Source of the DNA: Nymphaea colorata
Taxonomy: Eukaryota > Streptophyta > Magnoliopsida > Nymphaeales > Nymphaeaceae
Direction of reading: 5' to 3'
Assembly (NCBI RefSeq): GCF_008831285.2
Contig: NC_045147.1
Coordinates: 15,788,854 to 15,852,853 of the forward strand
Length of the DNA: 64,000 bases
Position numbers and translations under genes: made by a program. Below are positions 42,901-54,791 of this stretch, piece after piece. Within the stretch, counting starts at the first letter, position 1. Each line of letters starts with the position of its first letter. The notes under the pieces were generated by a model, which saw only the letters and a program-made list of their open reading frames with translations, made no database searches and was not told where the DNA came from.

Positions 42901-45590
42901 GAAAGTTTTTATGATGGTCGTGTTGGCAATTGCTCACACCTGCCTATATGTGGTTCTGCGACTGCCACAGAATCGTCTTTCATGGATTGACTTTTGTGTG
43001 GGCTCTTGCTCCGTAGTTATGCACTTCTTATCTGGGCAGCAGTCAATTATTCTAGGTTTAGTGTTGGTGGAGCATTTGAGTGTGGGAGGAAAAAGAAATG
43101 AATGGGAATGGCATCTAAAGTTCAGTCACCACCTCCATTAACTTGGCTTTTAGGAATGAGGAGAAAAGAAGGCGACCATGGAAAAGCTCGAATGTCCCTC
43201 CACTGCCCAAATGCGAATGACAGATGGAGAAAGAGAGGCATCTTTGCTGTTTATGGACACCATTTTAATGGCGGAAATGAACTGAGCGAAAAGTACCCAA
43301 GTATATGCCTTATCTTGCTTCTCCTTCATGGCGGTGGGACTGAACAAAATTGTCTTTGGCTCAGTTTGAAATTGTCCTTTTTCTTTTGGACAGTTTTCAG
43401 AGCCAGGCTTCAAAAACTTAACCTTTTATGTTAATGTTGGATGAGTAAAGAAACTATAATGTTAAGAAGAATACAATAAATATATCTCTGTGAATTTATC
43501 TCTTCTAATCTCTTAACATAAAAAATGCTATTGGGTTCATATAACCAGACTAATCATATGAAAATAATGTCTCATCAACCAATAAGTTTGATAAAGCAAA
43601 AAAAAGTTTCTATTATCAATTTCTCATAGAAACTGTAATCAAAACATTGGGAAATTAAAAGGCCGACAATGGGCAACCTACCGCATCAGTCACGAAGCCA
43701 TAATTGATAGACTACACGGGGAATTGCATGCGCGAGCTTGGGTCCTTCCCCTCCCTTCTTTCAGATGCATCATGTCTGGTTCCAATAATTTGCATTGGAA
43801 AATAACATACATATTCAACAAAGATCCATGCGTTCAAATTCGATAACGGGCTTGTCCATGAAGCAGAATTGGTCATTTTTCGGTGTTCATTTTTTGAGGG
43901 ATGGGGAACTATGCATTTTGGGCTAAGATTCTGCCTCTACCAATTTTGATTTGCAATTCCATTATTCATCAATTCATGCAAATTGAGTACAATGTAATGC
44001 ATCCAACATAGTTTCTTACTTAATATCAGGCAAAAAAACCACCTTCATTTGATTTATGTGTTGAATAAGCAAGAAAAGTATTTCGTCATATCTTTTAATA
44101 AGAAGGCCAAAACCCCAGCATTCTTTAATGGTATTAGGCATGCTTTTAGTGCTTTGAAATAACACCCTTATTATACTTCAATAATACCCCTCTTTTTAAA
44201 AACATATACTTCAACTTATATGTTAGTACCCCTCTTTTTAAAAACATAAAAAGTTAATACTTCAAAAACTTGAATATAGAAACATGCCTCCAATGAGGTT
44301 AGGCCCTTTACCTATTCAAATTGAATTTGGGTTAACACCATTAGATACACCACCCAATTCAATGGTGCAACTGCAAGTTATTATCTTCAACCAATATAAT
44401 ATTAAATTGTATTCAGTTTTGAAAATATTCCAATCCCGATTCGATTCAACCCTTAACCGATTTTGATAGCATTGTTGTACACTGGCTAAAAGTCACAAAT
44501 ATGAGTGATCACTTTCTGTTATTCCTTCACATGTCCAAAGCATTTTTGGTAAAATATTATTTTTAAAAGATTTGCAAATCTTCCTTCTTTTCCTATCAAA
44601 TAAGCGTTGTAAATGTATTCTTTTTTTTTTTCCCTCTCGTCTTTTTCTGAAACTCCTGGTCCTTGGATGCCTTTACCCTTGGCATCTTCCTCTTGGCGCT
44701 TCCATAAGAGGACTCCCTATACAGAGCAGCCATGTGAACAACTTTCTGGGGAGACACCAGCTTTTACTACTCTCTGTGTGTCGCCAGTCCTCCATTATTT
44801 CTTAGCCCACCTCCTCCTCCTCCTCCTTCTGCTTCCCATCTCTCAATGGTGTCTGTTGGTACGTTCACAATCTCTCTCTCTCCCTCTCTTTCCATGCCCA
44901 TGCCCACAGGGTACAATTATCGAACCCACGGTGTAGCATAAGCCAAAACAAGAACAGGGCATCCCTAGGAAGGCAACAAGATTTAGACTGACGTCCCCGG
45001 CATTTGATTATGGCACTCTGCCGCCTATTTTTCCTTGAAATTGATGCCCAAGCCGAAACATTATATATATAACTATTAAAAATGGGTGAAGAGCATTTAT
45101 AAAAGCTGAATTTGTCTGTCTGTGTATGTATCACCACTCACCAGGTTGCACATTGTTTTTCACGATCCTGATCCTGGTCCTGGCCTACAGACAGGCTTGT
45201 TCTCCAATGTTAAATAGACGCATCTTAGCAGTATTCTTCAGCTATTCTCTGCATCCTGACTTCTCTTCTCCAGGACAAATTATCAGGTAAATGACTAACT
45301 GCATGAGGCACCAATAGAGTGATTCACCGCAACTTACAGTATCCTGGCCATTCTGCTGCAGTATGAACATGAGTATGGATGGGAAGTAGTGAAGTGGTAG
45401 AGGTAGAGGCATTACCCATCAGAACTTGTGCTTTTCTAGAAAATCGTTCAAAAAGAGTAGACAGAAGCTACAGAACCAACCTGAAGTTCTGAACGGCATT
45501 AGTTACTGAAGTTGAACAAAGTGGTAGGCGTTCTGATCTTCGTGCCGCTCACGCTTCGAATGGGTAGCCTAGTTGAAGCATAAATGTGCT
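39980..45590. other. intergenic, no gene recognised
   Basis: AT-rich DNA with an (AAT)n tract at 40320-40342, CT/GA runs near 42194-42215 and 44871-44889, and a 42-bp-spaced direct repeat of acccctctttttaaaaacata (44186 and 44228). Frames at 42179-42541, 42866-43141 and 43102-43434 show no domain I can name. The last two overlap and could belong to a lncRNA or a decayed element. Confidence 0.45.
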
Positions 45591-45600
45591 GATTGATACC

Positions 45601-45602
<2 letters not shown>

Positions 45603-45672
<70 letters not shown>
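45603..45672. repeat. (TA)n microsatellite
   Basis: About 70 bases of pure AT dinucleotide repeat. Tyr-Ile frames across it are artefacts. Confidence 0.97.
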
Positions 45673-45674
<2 letters not shown>

Positions 45675-48600
45675 CATAAAGCTCACTTATATACACAAAC
45701 TGTGATCCCCTATGGAATTTTTTTCCAATCCAGTGTGGTAATGTAATTGGTTGAGAACCATTTTCCAACTGTTTCTAAGCAACCAAAATGGAAAAGGCTG
45801 AGTTTTAGCATCGTAATATAATGGTTCACTTTCCTCCGTGGGCTTCAAGATGTTGACAAGCTTTCTTTCATCGTGTGGCCATGGTTGTAACTGAGAGACT
45901 CTGGACCTACTGATCGTGTGCAGAAGATTAATCGATTTCACTTCAAACTTCCACTTTTTCCCTTTTTTCTTGTCTACCATTAATGAGTGCTCTAAACAGT
46001 TTCCAGATCTTCATAGAAAAATGAACAGTTAGATGTGGAAGACATGCCATGCGAGACATCGACACCATGCTAGGGTCTGTGTTTGGGTACTGTACTGGTT
46101 CCATCAAGCAATTACTAAGAAAGGTCTTCATTTGCAAATTATAATCTAATGACATCTATGTTTCCTATTTTCAGATACTGAACTAATAGAATCAAGAAAA
46201 AAAATTGCCAATAAGCACTTCCCCTTGTTAAATGATTCATAGTTGGGCCATGATTTTCAGCTTGAAGATGACAATGTTGAAATTTCCCCTGCTTCAGGAT
46301 GCTAATCTTACTAGCACCATCCAAAGGCTTCCTTGGTCAATGTTTTTTCCAGAGCATTTCCTTATTTTTAACTCTCCTGAAAATAGGACCTGCAGAACTC
46401 TTGAGAAGTACAGTGAAATTCATAATTCCAAATGTATCCTATTAGTATTACCATCTTAAACACCAATTTTTTAGCGTAAAAGGCAAGGTTTATGTCCTCT
46501 TTTCTGATGAATAATGACCTTCTCAGATAAAAACAAATACTCTTCTCAAACTTTTTGCTCCAGTCTGATAAAGCCGTGATAGTTCGACCCTTCTGCAACG
46601 CGGAAGCTACCTCTGGAAAATTTACTGCAGTTAATTCTTCGCAGCATGGCAACATACCTAGTGGCAGTAGTTGCATGCCACAGGACTCACGTCAGGTTCT
46701 GTATGTTGCCTGCAGATCAAACTTTAGAGATAGGCACCATAAGGTTGAAATTACGAAACAACTCCTGACATCCCACCATGCTTACTAAGAACTTCGTGAA
46801 ATCAATTAAAAGATGATATTAAACACTAAGTTCTTTTTTGATAATCATTAGAAGAAAATTTGATGTCATGTTCCAAAAATGACATCTCATTTTTCACTTC
46901 CATAACATATTCCTGTTCTGACATCAGAAAAAGCACCAAGAACACAGGAAGGACAGCATACCAAGAACAAGGACATTCACATTAATAGTTTAATACAGGC
47001 AAAAAGTCAAGAAGAAGATGGCAAATACTTTCCCACCAAGCACCATAAGCTGAACCAGCAGAGGGACCTAGCAAGGAGCCAAAAGTGCAAGAACACCCAG
47101 GTGATCCTGACTCCTTCATCCACTTAGACCCACTCGATGGAGCGCAGGTGTAGATTTCAAATATCATCCTTTGGCTTCTCTTGAGAGAAGCTCAGCTACT
47201 ATTCGGAAGACTGACAGGTGCACCTTCAACTGTGTCCTAATGCCAAGTAAAAAGTGGTCAAGCAGCATATGGGGCGTCCATGGCCCAACTCTGCTTCACT
47301 TGTATCAAGCTAGCAAGGTTGGCAGATCCCTAGCAACCCTGTCGGCATTCATTTTTGCTGCAACAGGGTCCAAATTGTGTATCACTGTGGGTACTGAACG
47401 CTGACAAATGGTGCTCAAACCACACTTACAGAATAATGGCGCAACCATCCGTCCACCCAGTAAAGCCTTCTAATAAGCATAACATGACAGATCATAGTAT
47501 GGAAAGGTCGGTGCTGCCATTGCCACGGACATTGCACGAGTCGATGGGAATTGCCTACATATACATAATATGGATGGGACGTAACTAGAGGCTACCAGAG
47601 TCTCTGACAAAGATAATCATGCTAACTGCGCACAACACTGAAGCTTCTGAACCGTGGCAGTTCCCTGTATACCTGTGGGAAAGTAGACTGATGAGGCACA
47701 ATGCTCATGGCCTCACCAGCCCTTTTTAACGAAGCTCCAAGCTTATCAGCAATGTGGTAAATAGGAGACCAAATCAATAAATGGCCGCGAGCCTTTCTTT
47801 CATCTACTCCAATTTTCTAAAGGATGATTTCCAACTTTTTAGCATAAGGGAAAAATGCTACCTGATGCGCTCAGGTTTTTTGTATATCTTGCTACCATAC
47901 ATCCTGAGCGAAGGTTGGAGAAAATACTGTAAAATGCTCGTTCTGTCGTTCATCTTCAAGACAAGGAGGTCTCCAAATTCCAACCATTTCTAACGTTTTC
48001 CAGAATTATATATAAACAAAAAAAAAACAAAAATTCTTTCTGATCCAGAGAGTGGGTTGAAGTTATTATACTGAATTAGAGTCCTTCCAATCCTACGCGC
48101 AAATCTGTCCTCATATACACTTCAAAGTTTCAAAATTTATCGTGTTAAGAATCCGCCATCCATGTGAGACTGATCAGCATTCCTGTGAGCTATAAACACA
48201 TCAGCTTGATGGGAATGCACACATACTCCAGGAATTTCCAAATTTTAGCAAATGATACTTGTTTCTCAACTTTTTGACGCAAATCTGATCCTTTTAGAAA
48301 AACTGAGAGCGCGACAGGGCGTCTCTTTGACTTGTTTGAAGGTTGGCCTCTTTCTGAAAATGATTTGCCTTGAAACGATTTACCGAAGATTATATTTGTG
48401 TCTAGATCACTTGAGATACGAGTATATTTGCATAGAAGGAGCCTTAGACGCAAACCTCATGACATAATTGTAACAGCATTGTGAAACTTAGATGAAAATC
48501 TTCAATCATTTTGGGATCCTGCTGCTTCAATTTAGATGCAAAGCATTATGCATTGCTCGTGAGGCGGAAAATGGCTTCTGTCTAACCAATGTAGACGCAA

Positions 48601-49600
48601 ATTCATATTTGCATGTAAATGGTTAGACAAAAAAATAGTTGTGCTCTAGAAACCAAATTTAATTTCTCACTATGAGAACTGGTTCATTCCGAACTTAAAA
48701 AAATTTACCCTTTTCCTTTGCTTATTTTATGTTTTCTTTGTCTTAGCCCTTCTTGCTTATCAGTAATCACCATGAGAGGCACCTTCATTGTGGGTCGATT
48801 ATCCCACCATCGTCCTGCTTCGCTTAAAAATTTGAACAGGGTGCAGTTGGAGCCATTTCTTGAACGAGGAGAGGTAGAAACCAAAGAAGTAGATTTAAGT
48901 CTAAGAAGCATTTGAAGGAGCACTTGAAGATCTGTTAGATCAAGGCAAGGTGAATTAGCATCTCATCGATTAGGTTAGCTCTATCTTTAGTTTCCTTCCC
49001 AATATTGTCATTTGAAGTGTTTAAGTTCATCATATAGCTAAAGGACCATCTCTATTTCCCTTCGCACTTTCCTTGAGGATTGTTTATATTCTTTGCATGC
49101 ACTCCCATGCATTTACATGTTAGTAGATTTGCTAAAGTTTTGTATACCATATTCCGCCCTATCTCCTCCTTTTCCTTGGCTTAACCATGTTTGGTACCTA
49201 GAAAACTCTAATAGAATAGAAAAGTTGCTCAAACTCTAGCTTTAGAAGCATTTTGAGAGACCATTCAACACCAACAACTTTTATAAGCATTTCATCCTTC
49301 CTTTCACATTATAGCTAAGCCTTTTGTTTATTTCTATGGGTGTTAATTATTTAGCCCCGCAGGAACAGGGTGACCAATCTGGACACCAAAAGCTAACTGC
49401 TAAAATTGTTCGGTTTCCTTCTTCCTGTGTACATAGCAAAGTCCAAGGCAAGCTCATACCTTAAATGGCGTTTTCAGAAAAGCTGTTTTGGAGAATCAAT
49501 GCCTTCCTGAAATTACAGGGTGGTGGCAGGGGCATGCCCACAATGACATTGAACGCCGAGTAAGATATTCCTGTTGTCTCGTTTTTTTGTATTTCTTTTC
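45673..49600. other. intergenic, no gene recognised
   Basis: Many short frames on both strands (for example 46368-46676 minus, 46555-46788 plus, 47171-47404 plus), but none can be joined by splice sites into a family I recognise. No transposon hallmark was identified either. Confidence 0.4.
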
Positions 49601-49631
49601 TTAGGGGTTGTCCATAGAGTGATGATTCTTT

Positions 49632-49898
49632 GTTTACTGCAAGGGGATGAACGTAGCATTATCATTATCTTTAACGAGAGAAAATTAAGGAGTTTAACAT
49701 ATTTTACTTATTATATTTCCATTTCTAAACTGAAGTAGATAAAACTTAATGCTCACGCACTTGTAGAACCCTGCAGTATGATGTAGTTCAAGCATGCTTG
49801 TTGAAACGTAAAGCTCATGCCTGCATTGTATAGGCTAGATCTGTTAGTTACATTGCTAATTCTGTGTCTTTTTTTCACGGGCTGTGAGAATCTTTACA
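49632..49898. repeat. diverged direct repeat, copy 1
   Basis: It shares ordered blocks with 50852-51091: tttactgcaag(g/t)ggatgaa, gaaccctgcag, aaagctc(a/g)tgcc(t/c)gcattg, cta(g)(a/g)tctgttag, and a ttttttcac(g/a)ggct...gagaatc(t/c)tta tail. The offset is about 1.2 kb. No frame is conserved between the copies, so it is probably non-coding or transposon-derived. Confidence 0.75.
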
Positions 49899-50851
49899 AA
49901 AGTTACCAAACTAAGTCAACATGGAGTTGAAGATAAACTTCAAAGTTGGTCTCATCCCGATAATCTTTTAATTGAAGTTCGCGTCTTTGAGATATATATG
50001 TAGCTGGATTCTGATGAACCCTAATCTGCAATTTACTGTCACCACAACGATCAAGTTTATTCGTGCGAACATCGATAAGGTATTCATGCAAAGTGTGTCA
50101 TTTTCTGCGGGAAACTTCTCAATAACATTATACTTGTGCGAAGTGTTAGGTTCTGTCACAGATGAGAGAAGCAGAGCGGAGAGTGGAGATCATCAATCAT
50201 CGTCGTCCCTCAGCGTCAATCAAGAGCAGAAAGAGAGAAGCTGTTCGCCTCACTAGATGGATAGTTCTTTCTGTTTTCCACTTGTGTTGGTTGCAGGTAG
50301 AGAGAGGCGTTGCTCGGCATCCTCCTCCGCCATCCTTCTGCTCACTGGGTGACCATCCTTCAAGTCATCAAGTAAGTCTCTCTCTCGCTGTCTCCCAGTT
50401 GTCTCCTTCAATAGACAAGGAGGAGTTCGGTGACTGGTTCTGTTGGAAGTCTCTCTCTCTCTCTCTCACAGGGTAATTGTGTTTGATTTCAAAAATGATG
50501 TCTCTATGAATAAATATGCGCCAGATTAATGATTAATTTTCGGACAAAATTAAAATTTTGAAGGTTTTTTGATCTTACATGCGGGTTATGCGTGTGATGG
50601 TAGCAGCCTAGCAGGTCTGTGGAATTAGGGGCAATCTGTTGTCTTTTTTTAATGATGTTAAAGATGCTTTGGTTGTTGGGTTTACTGATGTTCGTTGTTT
50701 GTTGTCATTTCATCGGTCGTCTAAGGTCTTTTATTTCTCTCTGTGTTTATTTTTGTGGAGAAAGGCCGGTGGTGAAGGCAATTAGATCTCTCTATGGTTT
50801 GTATGTTAAGGGAGATGTATGTTGAATCTTCGAGCCATAGTTGGTTGTCAG

Positions 50852-51091
50852 TTTACTGCAAGTGGATGAAGACCAACTTTCAAAAGTAGCTCGATTCTAG
50901 GCTTTAACAACAGAAATGGGGAGCTGTTGTTTTACCAAGTATATTTTCAGCTCCAAAATGAAGGTGATAAACTTATTGCTCATGCCGTCCTAAGAACCCT
51001 GCAGTGGGTAAAGCTCGTGCCCGCATTGCATAATCTAGGTCTGTTAGGATGCTCATTCTGTTTTATTTTTTTCACAGGCTGAGAATCCTTA
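50852..51091. repeat. diverged direct repeat, copy 2
   Basis: Partner of 49632-49898, with the same block order and small indels. The sequence between the copies includes CT/GA tracts and exon-like splice signals, but no recognised coding region. Confidence 0.75.
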
Positions 51092-53840
51092 GGACTTGTA
51101 TGACTTGTGAGCTTTGCAACGGTTTGGAGCTCGCAAGGAACTTTCAGTTTCCAATTCTGGGACATGTTTTTATGCTTGGAGTTTTTTTGTGGCATGTATG
51201 ATTTGTTTTCCTTTTTCTCTCGTCTCCTTTGGCACGAGACTTTTGAAGCCAGAGCCTAGTAAAGACAACTTCTTACGTGACATTTGATTCTGCTAGAAAT
51301 CAGAAAAGAAGACTGGCAAGGCAACCAAGTTGACCATTTCTACTATTGTAATTTGAATAACTGTAGTCTGATGGCAAGAAACATTAAATCACTATCTTGA
51401 GGACACAAACTTGGAAACAGTTCAGCTTAAAAGATGCTGAAATTCTTATTTCTAGTTTTTAATGGTGAGAACAAGTAGCTTTTGTTTCAGAAACTGGCAC
51501 CTTTCTTCTTTCTACATTTTTCTTTCGTAAACTGGCGCTTTTCTTCTTTCTACGTTTTGGGTGTTCTGTTGTTTAAGTGAAGCACAAAGGAAGCAGAGGT
51601 GATTCAGGTTTGCTGAGGAATGACTAAAGGAGGCTTTCCAGTGTATAAGTTTGAATGCAGAGGATGACGGTCCATGACAGCAAGTGAAAAATTGCAGAGA
51701 TAATGTAAGATCTAATCCTCTTTTCTACCAGTCTCATTTACTAAAGGAAGTGCGAATTTCTCGTGTTTGAATTTCTCGTATGATCTTTTATTGATGATAT
51801 GGTTGCACAACAAGGAGGCAAAGAAGGCATTGGAGGAGGCATTCAAGATGACCAACAGGGTGGGATTTTGTGATGCCATTGCTCATCGGCTTCTGCATTA
51901 GAAGAGACATAGGGAGATCTAAGCTGCAGAGGGCAGCAGAGTTTTCATTATAGTGGAAGCAACCATGTTTGGGAGCGCAGCCAAGAGTGGGCCATTGAAT
52001 TTTTGTATATTAACTCTTTTATCGTATATAAATTTTTGTTAATAAAAATTTTTGTCTTGAAAAATTTTCTCTCTATTTTTATTATATATATATATATGTG
52101 TGTGTGTACACACACGCACACTCGCACTGCAGCAGGATATAGCGATAAATGGACGAAGGGCAACAGGTTCAGGGTTTGTCCAGAGAAGTGACTGTGCCCA
52201 TGTGAGCCGATGGGAACACCAAGAAGAAGAACTGGTAACAGGTGGAGAAATGGATACACCGCAGAACAAAGCAGAAACAGGGCGATTGAGAACAATGAAA
52301 AAGGCGCATGCTGATTCTTTCTTCTTATTGTGTACAACCATGAAACGTTACGAGGACAACACCATGAGAAGGCAATTAGACAATAGAATGGCAGGGTTGG
52401 GACTTGATCTAACAAGGTCTTCAGGCAATAAAATGGCTGAGTTGGGACTCGATCTAAGGTCTTCAACTTGGCAGCCTTCCGTTTCCCATCTTATCACATG
52501 GTTTTATACTTTAGGTTTTTCATAGCTGCCAGGGGAATGCAGCCCCTTGAACAAAATTATCTGTACAAAAGGAAATGATAACACCAAAGACCTACCTTCA
52601 TCGTTATATACTTTGCCTATGTATTTTGCTACTTAGAAACTGAGTTGATTCCTTTTTTTATAAGTTTCGTGTTTAGTGTAATTGGCGGACAAAAACCTAG
52701 GTAAAAGGAAGTGCTTAAATTGATAGCTAAAAGTTGTTGGGTTAGGTGCTTTCCTCGAAAATAACATAATTCAGATATTGTGTGAAGCTTCAATGTTTGG
52801 AGTAAGTATCAATGGCAAATGCGCCTGAAATGACTAAACCGCTTACCAGCAACACAAGTTCCATCTCCCCATTTCACATTGACTTCAATTTGGGCAAGTT
52901 TTAGAAAGATATCAGTTAAAACTGTGCACTTCTAGTGGCAACATTTCATCCCTTTTTTTTTTTAACAACCAAACGCCAATAATTCATGACAGCTCCACAG
53001 TTCCTAGTTCATTCGCAAGTTGACAGCAGGAACCTATTCATTTCTGTTGCCTTTAGATGCTAGACTATGTTACATTTAATGCCTCTGCCTATCATGTGTG
53101 ATTAATCAGCTTATTTTGTAGGCACTAAAAGTTTATATAAATTATAGTAGCTGAACAATACGGCAGCAAAAGCTTTTGTTATCTACCACACCTTTAGTAG
53201 CCAACAGGGAATATATAGATCTTTGATCTGGCCGGTTTATGTTTAAAATAATTTAGTTGTTAAAATAATTTTGAAGCTACTGTAGTGTGCCACTTTGCTC
53301 TAGGCTATTCTTAAGTGTTGATACTGTTCTTTTTTTATATTGACCTTGAAATCTGAGATAGGAGTTGGGTTTGGTTATAATCCAAGCTGTCGATCTGTGA
53401 TTTACGTGCAAAACTAGATTGAATAAACTATCTTCTCTCTTAAGCGACGCCTTCAAGCGAATCTTGCTCGGATTTAAGACTCTAATAAAGAGCTGGTACG
53501 ATTCCGATTACCCGGAAAGATTGGTTATGACTTGTATCCCACGCCATGCCTCACGTGCAGAGGTTACACCTGGCGTCTGTTTGCGAATACGAAGTTGGTG
53601 GTCAGCGGAAACACAGGTTCATCGTACAATGGTCATAGAGAACCAGAAAAAGAAACAAAGAACATTCAAGTTCTTTTCCTCCTCCTTTTTCCTTCCTATC
53701 ATCTTATATAATGCTTTTGTTTGTTTCTTCAGAGTTCTCTTTTCACAGATACGAAGGCGAGTGGAAGTTGCGGGCTGCTTCTTTTTTAAATACGAGGAGG
53801 GAAGGAGAATAGTATAATAACACAAAATCATACGTAAGAA
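51092..53840. other. intergenic with small tandem duplications
   Basis: It contains a 38-bp tandem duplication (51491-51566), a 45-bp tandem duplication (52381-52467) and a TA/GT/CA tract (52084-52117). No gene is recognised. The minus frame 51948-52466 merely reads through the duplication. Confidence 0.45.
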
Positions 53841-54099
53841 AGCTGCCAGTGGAGAAAGACGCGTAGTACAGAGTCAGCAGCAGCAACAGCAGAAGCGTGG
53901 GAGCCAGTAGTGCACCAGCTCAGTATGCCTGCGGACAGAAGAGCTTCGGTATGTGCAAAGTGTCTCTTACTTCGATCCAGGAAGCTGCCATTCCAGGGCA
54001 TCCTATGTTACCCAGTAAGCAATCTCTTATCTTTATTATTTCTTTGTTTTCTTTCTTTTTTTTTTTTTTTTTGGTTTCTGCCATCGATCCTAGATAGCT

Positions 54100-54236
54100 A
54101 GCTCTATATTATAGAGCAGGCAAAGAGAGCCTCCACAGTTGGTTTCACAGTCTCTCCCTCTCTCTATCTCCGTCTCTGTCTCTCTATCTCTGTGTAATTG
54201 CTGCTCTGTCTGTGTGTCTGTCAAGAAGAAGCCGCC
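54100..54236 (+). promoter_or_regulatory. core promoter and leader of the ERF gene
   Basis: A TATATTATAG stretch at about 54106-54115 is a candidate TATA box. A CT-rich leader (54146-54193) follows, and the start context gccgccATGG at 54231-54240 is near ideal. The placement of the transcription start at about 54140 is inferred. Confidence 0.4.
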
Positions 54237-54791
54237 ATGGTAAGGCACGGGGGAGCCCCTCAAGGGAGGAAGCACACCAAGTACAAGGGCGTAAGGATGA
54301 GGAGCTGGGGTTCTTGGGTGTCGGAAATCAGAGCTCCCCATCAGAAAACGAGGATTTGGTTGGGTTCTTACGCCACGCCGGAAGCCGCCGCCAGAGCCTA
54401 CGACGCCGCGCTTCTCTGCCTTAAGGGCGCCACCGCGTCCTTCAACTTTCCCGAGTCCGCCGCCCGGCGCAGTGTCCCTGACACGCTCCTGTCTCCTAAG
54501 TCTATTCAGAGGGTTGCCGCGGCCGCTGCCGCAGCTTCAGACGCGTCGTGTTCGTTCGCCGACGACGCGTCCTCGTCACAATCGTCCACCATGACACCGC
54601 AGCCTCCGCCGCGACCAACGCCGCCGGCCACCTTCGCTTCGTCGTCTTCGGATCTTGGGGATGGAGGGATCGACGCGTGGGTCGATGACTATGATTTAGA
54701 GTCGGCCAAGTGTTTGGATCACTTCTTTGCTTCGCCCATAGTGGAAGAAGTCGATGAAGTTGCAGACATCAGTTTGTGGAGCTTCAGTTGA
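54237..54791 (+). CDS. AP2/ERF transcription factor, ERF012/013/014 (DREB group II) type, intronless
   Basis: 184 residues. One AP2/ERF domain at about residues 15-72 reads [20 protein letters not shown], then [20 protein letters not shown], then FNFP. The valine of the DREB pair (V14 of the domain) is kept, while the second position (E19) is Ala, as I recall for the Arabidopsis DREB26/ERF012-014 subgroup. An Ala/Ser-rich middle (AAAAAAAS...) and an acidic C-terminus follow, ending [10 protein letters not shown], a family-type LWSF tail and probable activation region. There is no EAR motif. It is a nuclear factor binding GCC/DRE-type elements; its biological role here is unknown. The gene is GC-rich relative to its AT-rich surroundings. 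The start at 54237 is the first ATG and has an excellent context. Confidence 0.95.
   Translation: MVRHGGAPQGRKHTKYKGVRMRSWGSWVSEIRAPHQKTRIWLGSYATPEAAARAYDAALLCLKGATASFNFPESAARRSVPDTLLSPKSIQRVAAAAAAASDASCSFADDASSSQSSTMTPQPPPRPTPPATFASSSSDLGDGGIDAWVDDYDLESAKCLDHFFASPIVEEVDEVADISLWSFS

Noticed and set aside
42866-43434. two overlapping plus-strand frames with a hydrophobic start
   Set aside because: No homology, no conserved motif and no clear promoter. Also checked by eye for known miRNA sequences in the area, with none found.
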